Source: Rhodopirellula islandica
Lineage (GTDB): Bacteria > Planctomycetota > Planctomycetia > Pirellulales > Pirellulaceae
Length of the DNA: 64,000 nt
Direction of reading: 5' to 3'
Assembly (NCBI RefSeq): GCF_001027925.1
Contig: NZ_LECT01000052.1
Location: 1 to 64,000 of the forward strand
Shown: positions 61,682 to 64,000 of the stretch, piece by piece
Numbering within the stretch: the stretch's first letter is position 1
Layout of the letters: every line of letters begins with the position of its first letter
Notes under the pieces: model-generated
Seen by the model: only the letters and a program-made list of their open reading frames with translations
Database searches by the model: none
Told to the model about the DNA's origin: nothing
Program-made: the position numbers and the translations under genes

Positions 61682-63705
61682 TGTCCTGCATCCAATGCAT
61701 GAAGTTGTGGGGCCGGATCACGGTTTGATTGAGCCTTGCGAACCAATCCGCGATCGCGTTCGTCCGCTTCCAGCAATTGCCGTCGGGCCGCAGCGGCCCG
61801 TTTGGCTTGCCGCTGTTGGATCGAGGCGATCTGGGAATCCACGGAAAGTGTTTCCATTTGGTCAGTCGCGATGGCACGCCGAATCGCTCGACCAACCCAC
61901 GGGGCGGATTGGCTGACCAAATCATCTTCGGCCGACAAAAATGGCCGGCAACTGCCCGAGTCACCGCAGCGAGCACAACGGCCGATCAGCTGCCGATCGA
62001 CACGTGCCGAACGATGGTGCTCCGCCACGATCACGTGCAATCCGCCTTTGGCTGCCACATCGGGATGCAGCCGAATGTCCGTTCCGCGACCGGCCAAGTT
62101 GGTCGCGACCGTGATCGCGTGTGGTTGGCCCGCGCGGGCGATCACCTCGGCTTCCTCGGTGTTTTGCAAGCCGTTGAGCAACTCACAGGAGAGGCCTTGC
62201 CGACGAATTTCCTCCGCAACGCAGTGGCTGGTCGCGATGTCCAGCGTGCCGACCAGAACGCAACGCCCCGCGTCGGTCATTCGGCGAGCTTCCCGGGCGA
62301 TGGCAGCCACCTTTTCCTTGAACGTGTTGGTCACGTGGGTTGGGTGAACCACTCGTTGAGACGGCAGGCGAGGTGGCACCGTTTGCACATGCAAGCCATA
62401 GACCGACTTCAGCTCTTCCCGACAATCCCCCGCGGTTCCAGTGACTCCCGCCAAGTAGTCATACGAACGATAGAAACGCTGCCGGGTGATCTTCGCCAGT
62501 GCTTCGCTTTCACGCTGGATCGGCAACTCTTCTTTGGCCTCGATCGCTTGTTGCAAACCGCCGGACCAGGTTCGATCTTCATATATTCGGCCCGTGGATT
62601 GATCGACGATCCGAACGGATTGTTCGTCGATCACATAGTCCATTTCGCGACGGAGCGAATGCTTGGCCTGCAACGACAACTCGACGTATTCGTGCCAAGG
62701 CCGCCGCAGCGAAGCATCCGACCAATCTTCCAATGATTGGTAGGCGAGATCCAATCCCATGTCTGTCAGCTCAATCAGTTGACCGGTTGTTCGAAAGTCA
62801 ACCCCTTCCCGGAGTGATTCCGCGACTGAGCGGGCATGTCGATGGACCGCGGCGTCCTCCGCCTCACCCGGCCGAGTGCCTGACAGCAACAAAGGTGACA
62901 ATGCGTCATCAATCAGGACATGATCGATCTCGTCGACCAAAGCGACCGCGAGCCCACGTTGCAATCGTGCGTTGGTGGACGTCGTCGCACTCAGTCGGTT
63001 CAAGAGACCGGTGCCGGGACGCTGGCGAGCGGCCGTGTCCATGGCCAACTGGTCGCGAAGGTAGTCAAATCCAAACGCGTGCCCCGGCCCATAGGTCACA
63101 TCGGCACGATACGCCGCCTGGCTCTGTTCCGGTGAGACGTCTTCGGGCAAGCAACGGGACTCGACGCCCAGCAACGCCCACGTTTCACGCAGCTCCTCAT
63201 GATCCCGCTTGGCCAAGTACGCGTTGGGCGTTGCCACATGCACTCCTCGCCCCGGCAACGCGGCGATCAACGAAGCCACAAACAAAGCGTACGTTTTGCC
63301 TTCGCCGGTCTGCATTTCAGCAACGCCGCCCCGACGAGACATCCAGCCAGCCGAAACGATCAACCCAGCCCGCAATTGGACTTCAAACAATTCAATGCCG
63401 TGGGTTTGCTCCACGGCATCAAAGGCCAACACCAACGCGTCGACCAAACACTGTTCCCAGATCGCATCGTGTTGTCGCGATTTGCCGCGTGGATCACTGG
63501 CCAAATGTTGCACAAGACGAGTTCGCTGTGTCTGCCATCGACACGCCAAATCGCCGCGTGAACACTTCCGTCGTTCACTCAACTGGTCGCCGACGACTTG
63601 CAGAATCGTTTCGATTTCCATCGCTGGTCGTCCGGGCAACCAAGAGTGACCGGAGGCCGAAGTCAAAGCAGATCGCCAGTGGGTGGCCGCATTGAGAACG
63701 CTCAT
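61678..63705 (-). CDS. SecA-like ATPase lacking the C-terminal scaffold, wing and zinc domains
   Basis: A 675-residue protein from the ATG at 63705, overlapping the TolC-like stop by four bases. The SecA motor is clear: Walker A MQTGEGKT (131-138), FGFDYLRDQLAM (211-222), DEAD-box-type VDEIDHVLIDDALSPLLLSG (257-276), the cross-linking (PPXD) region with DYVIDEQSVRIVDQSTGRIY and WSGGLQQAIEAKEELPIQ, LAGVTGTA, CVLVGTLDIATSH, VATNLAGRGTDI (533-544) and motif VI QLIGRCARCGDSG (572-584; housekeeping SecA has QLRGRSGRQGDPG). After this only ~90 residues remain, enough for the start of the scaffold helix (IQQRQAKRAAAARRQLLEAD). The two-helix finger, wing and zinc C-terminus are missing. It is therefore a SecA paralogue, not the housekeeping copy, and probably energises export in this operon. 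Confidence 0.9.
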   Translation of the reverse strand: MSVLNAATHWRSALTSASGHSWLPGRPAMEIETILQVVGDQLSERRKCSRGDLACRWQTQRTRLVQHLASDPRGKSRQHDAIWEQCLVDALVLAFDAVEQTHGIELFEVQLRAGLIVSAGWMSRRGGVAEMQTGEGKTYALFVASLIAALPGRGVHVATPNAYLAKRDHEELRETWALLGVESRCLPEDVSPEQSQAAYRADVTYGPGHAFGFDYLRDQLAMDTAARQRPGTGLLNRLSATTSTNARLQRGLAVALVDEIDHVLIDDALSPLLLSGTRPGEAEDAAVHRHARSVAESLREGVDFRTTGQLIELTDMGLDLAYQSLEDWSDASLRRPWHEYVELSLQAKHSLRREMDYVIDEQSVRIVDQSTGRIYEDRTWSGGLQQAIEAKEELPIQRESEALAKITRQRFYRSYDYLAGVTGTAGDCREELKSVYGLHVQTVPPRLPSQRVVHPTHVTNTFKEKVAAIAREARRMTDAGRCVLVGTLDIATSHCVAEEIRRQGLSCELLNGLQNTEEAEVIARAGQPHAITVATNLAGRGTDIRLHPDVAAKGGLHVIVAEHHRSARVDRQLIGRCARCGDSGSCRPFLSAEDDLVSQSAPWVGRAIRRAIATDQMETLSVDSQIASIQQRQAKRAAAARRQLLEADERDRGLVRKAQSNRDPAPQLHALDAGQ

Positions 63706-64000
63706 GGCAGGCTCCATTCCGGAACTGTTGGCAGCGTGAGTTGTTCGCCATCAATCATCCCGCCAAACGGTTCTGGCTCCGCTGGAATGAGCGTCGGTGT
63801 GTTGCTCAGAACAGGAGAAACATCCGCCACATCACACACCAACAGCACGCCCATGGCTTTGCGAAGCATGACCCATGAGAGAGCATGTGCAACTTGAGCT
63901 CGAACGAGACCACGTTCTTCGTCGGCCAAACGCTCTTGTGCATCGAGCAAATTCTCGATCAGCAAAATCGCGTTTTCATTCGGATCCGGCAGGTGAATCC
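63702..64000 (-). CDS. TolC-family outer-membrane protein, C-terminus only
   Basis: The frame is open from the right edge of the window to a stop at 63702-63704. The visible residues end a long helix (AILLIENLLDAQERLADEER then GLVRAQVAHALSWVMLRKAM) followed by a Pro-rich tail (LPTVPEWSLP). The LLDAQ-RLA--ER-LVRAQ pattern is that of the last coiled-coil helix of TolC-type outer-membrane channels, just before the short C-terminal tail. The rest of the gene lies beyond the window. Its stop overlaps the SecA-like start (ATGA), so it heads the coupled operon or is inside a longer one. Confidence 0.7.
   Translation of the reverse strand, partial: IHLPDPNENAILLIENLLDAQERLADEERGLVRAQVAHALSWVMLRKAMGVLLVCDVADVSPVLSNTPTLIPAEPEPFGGMIDGEQLTLPTVPEWSLP

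Noticed and set aside
62499-63695. Plus-strand frame of 398 codons
   Set aside because: It is antisense to the SecA-like gene, and is Arg/Pro/Ser-rich noise.

Overview
This 64 kb window reads as chromosomal DNA of a marine planctomycete close to Rhodopirellula. The call rests on gene families and gene pairings, not on a database search: paired DUF1587/1592/1588/1585 and DUF1552 proteins, clustered secreted sulfatases, DUF1559 pseudopilin-like proteins, DUF1080, LEPR-XLL-type N-termini on large surface proteins, an ECF sigma factor followed by a Ser/Thr kinase, and many short palindromic repeats between genes. No plasmid, phage or CRISPR signature was seen. The only RNA gene found is tRNA-Arg(UCU) at 30324-30397.

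Layout. 0-15 kb is a minus-strand block for polymer breakdown: a PQQ-propeller protein, a frameshifted LamG protein, two sulfatases, and a three-gene operon (cytochrome-like PSD protein, DUF1552, periplasmic ankyrin protein). One plus-strand two-domain alpha/beta hydrolase sits inside it. 15-21 kb holds two divergent surface proteins with LEPR-XLL-like N-termini: a 1138-residue protein with ~70-residue repeats, and a Pmp-like beta-helix protein. 21-30 kb holds a DUF1080 protein, a small Cys-rich protein, ExoD, an ECF42 sigma factor with its YCII (DGPF) partners, and a GH13 branching-type enzyme. 30-42 kb is a looser region of tRNA-Arg, a small PD-(D/E)XK-like protein, membrane proteins, a transglutaminase-like protein, an HlyD-like/terpene-cyclase-fold pair and PhoD. 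It carries most of the dispersed repeats, including a 590-bp-period duplication.

42-49.5 kb is a tightly coupled nine-gene minus-strand operon for a pseudopilus-type machine: one GspE-like ATPase, three GspF-like membrane proteins, four pilin-like proteins and one membrane protein. A divergent DUF1559 pseudopilin lies next to it. 51-57 kb has a YpfJ-type metallopeptidase, YgfZ, an ECF sigma factor and a large Ser/Thr kinase with TPR-like repeats.

57-64 kb is the most striking part. It is a translationally coupled minus-strand operon encoding the C-terminus of a TolC-like protein (cut by the window edge), a SecA-like ATPase that stops just after its motor core, an HlyD-type adaptor, a GAF-HlyD membrane fusion protein, and an M50 peptidase with a PqqD-like N-terminus and a lipoyl/HlyD C-terminus. 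The parts suggest an envelope-spanning export system in which a SecA paralogue takes the place of an ABC or RND motor. The LEPR-XLL proteins at 15-21 kb, which lack an obvious Sec signal peptide, are conceivable substrates; that link is inference only.

At least five copies of a ~130-bp hairpin element with TA-bounded inverted ends, and several shorter palindromic families, lie between genes. Starts given here often differ from the longest open frame, because upstream extensions run into repeats or non-coding sequence.
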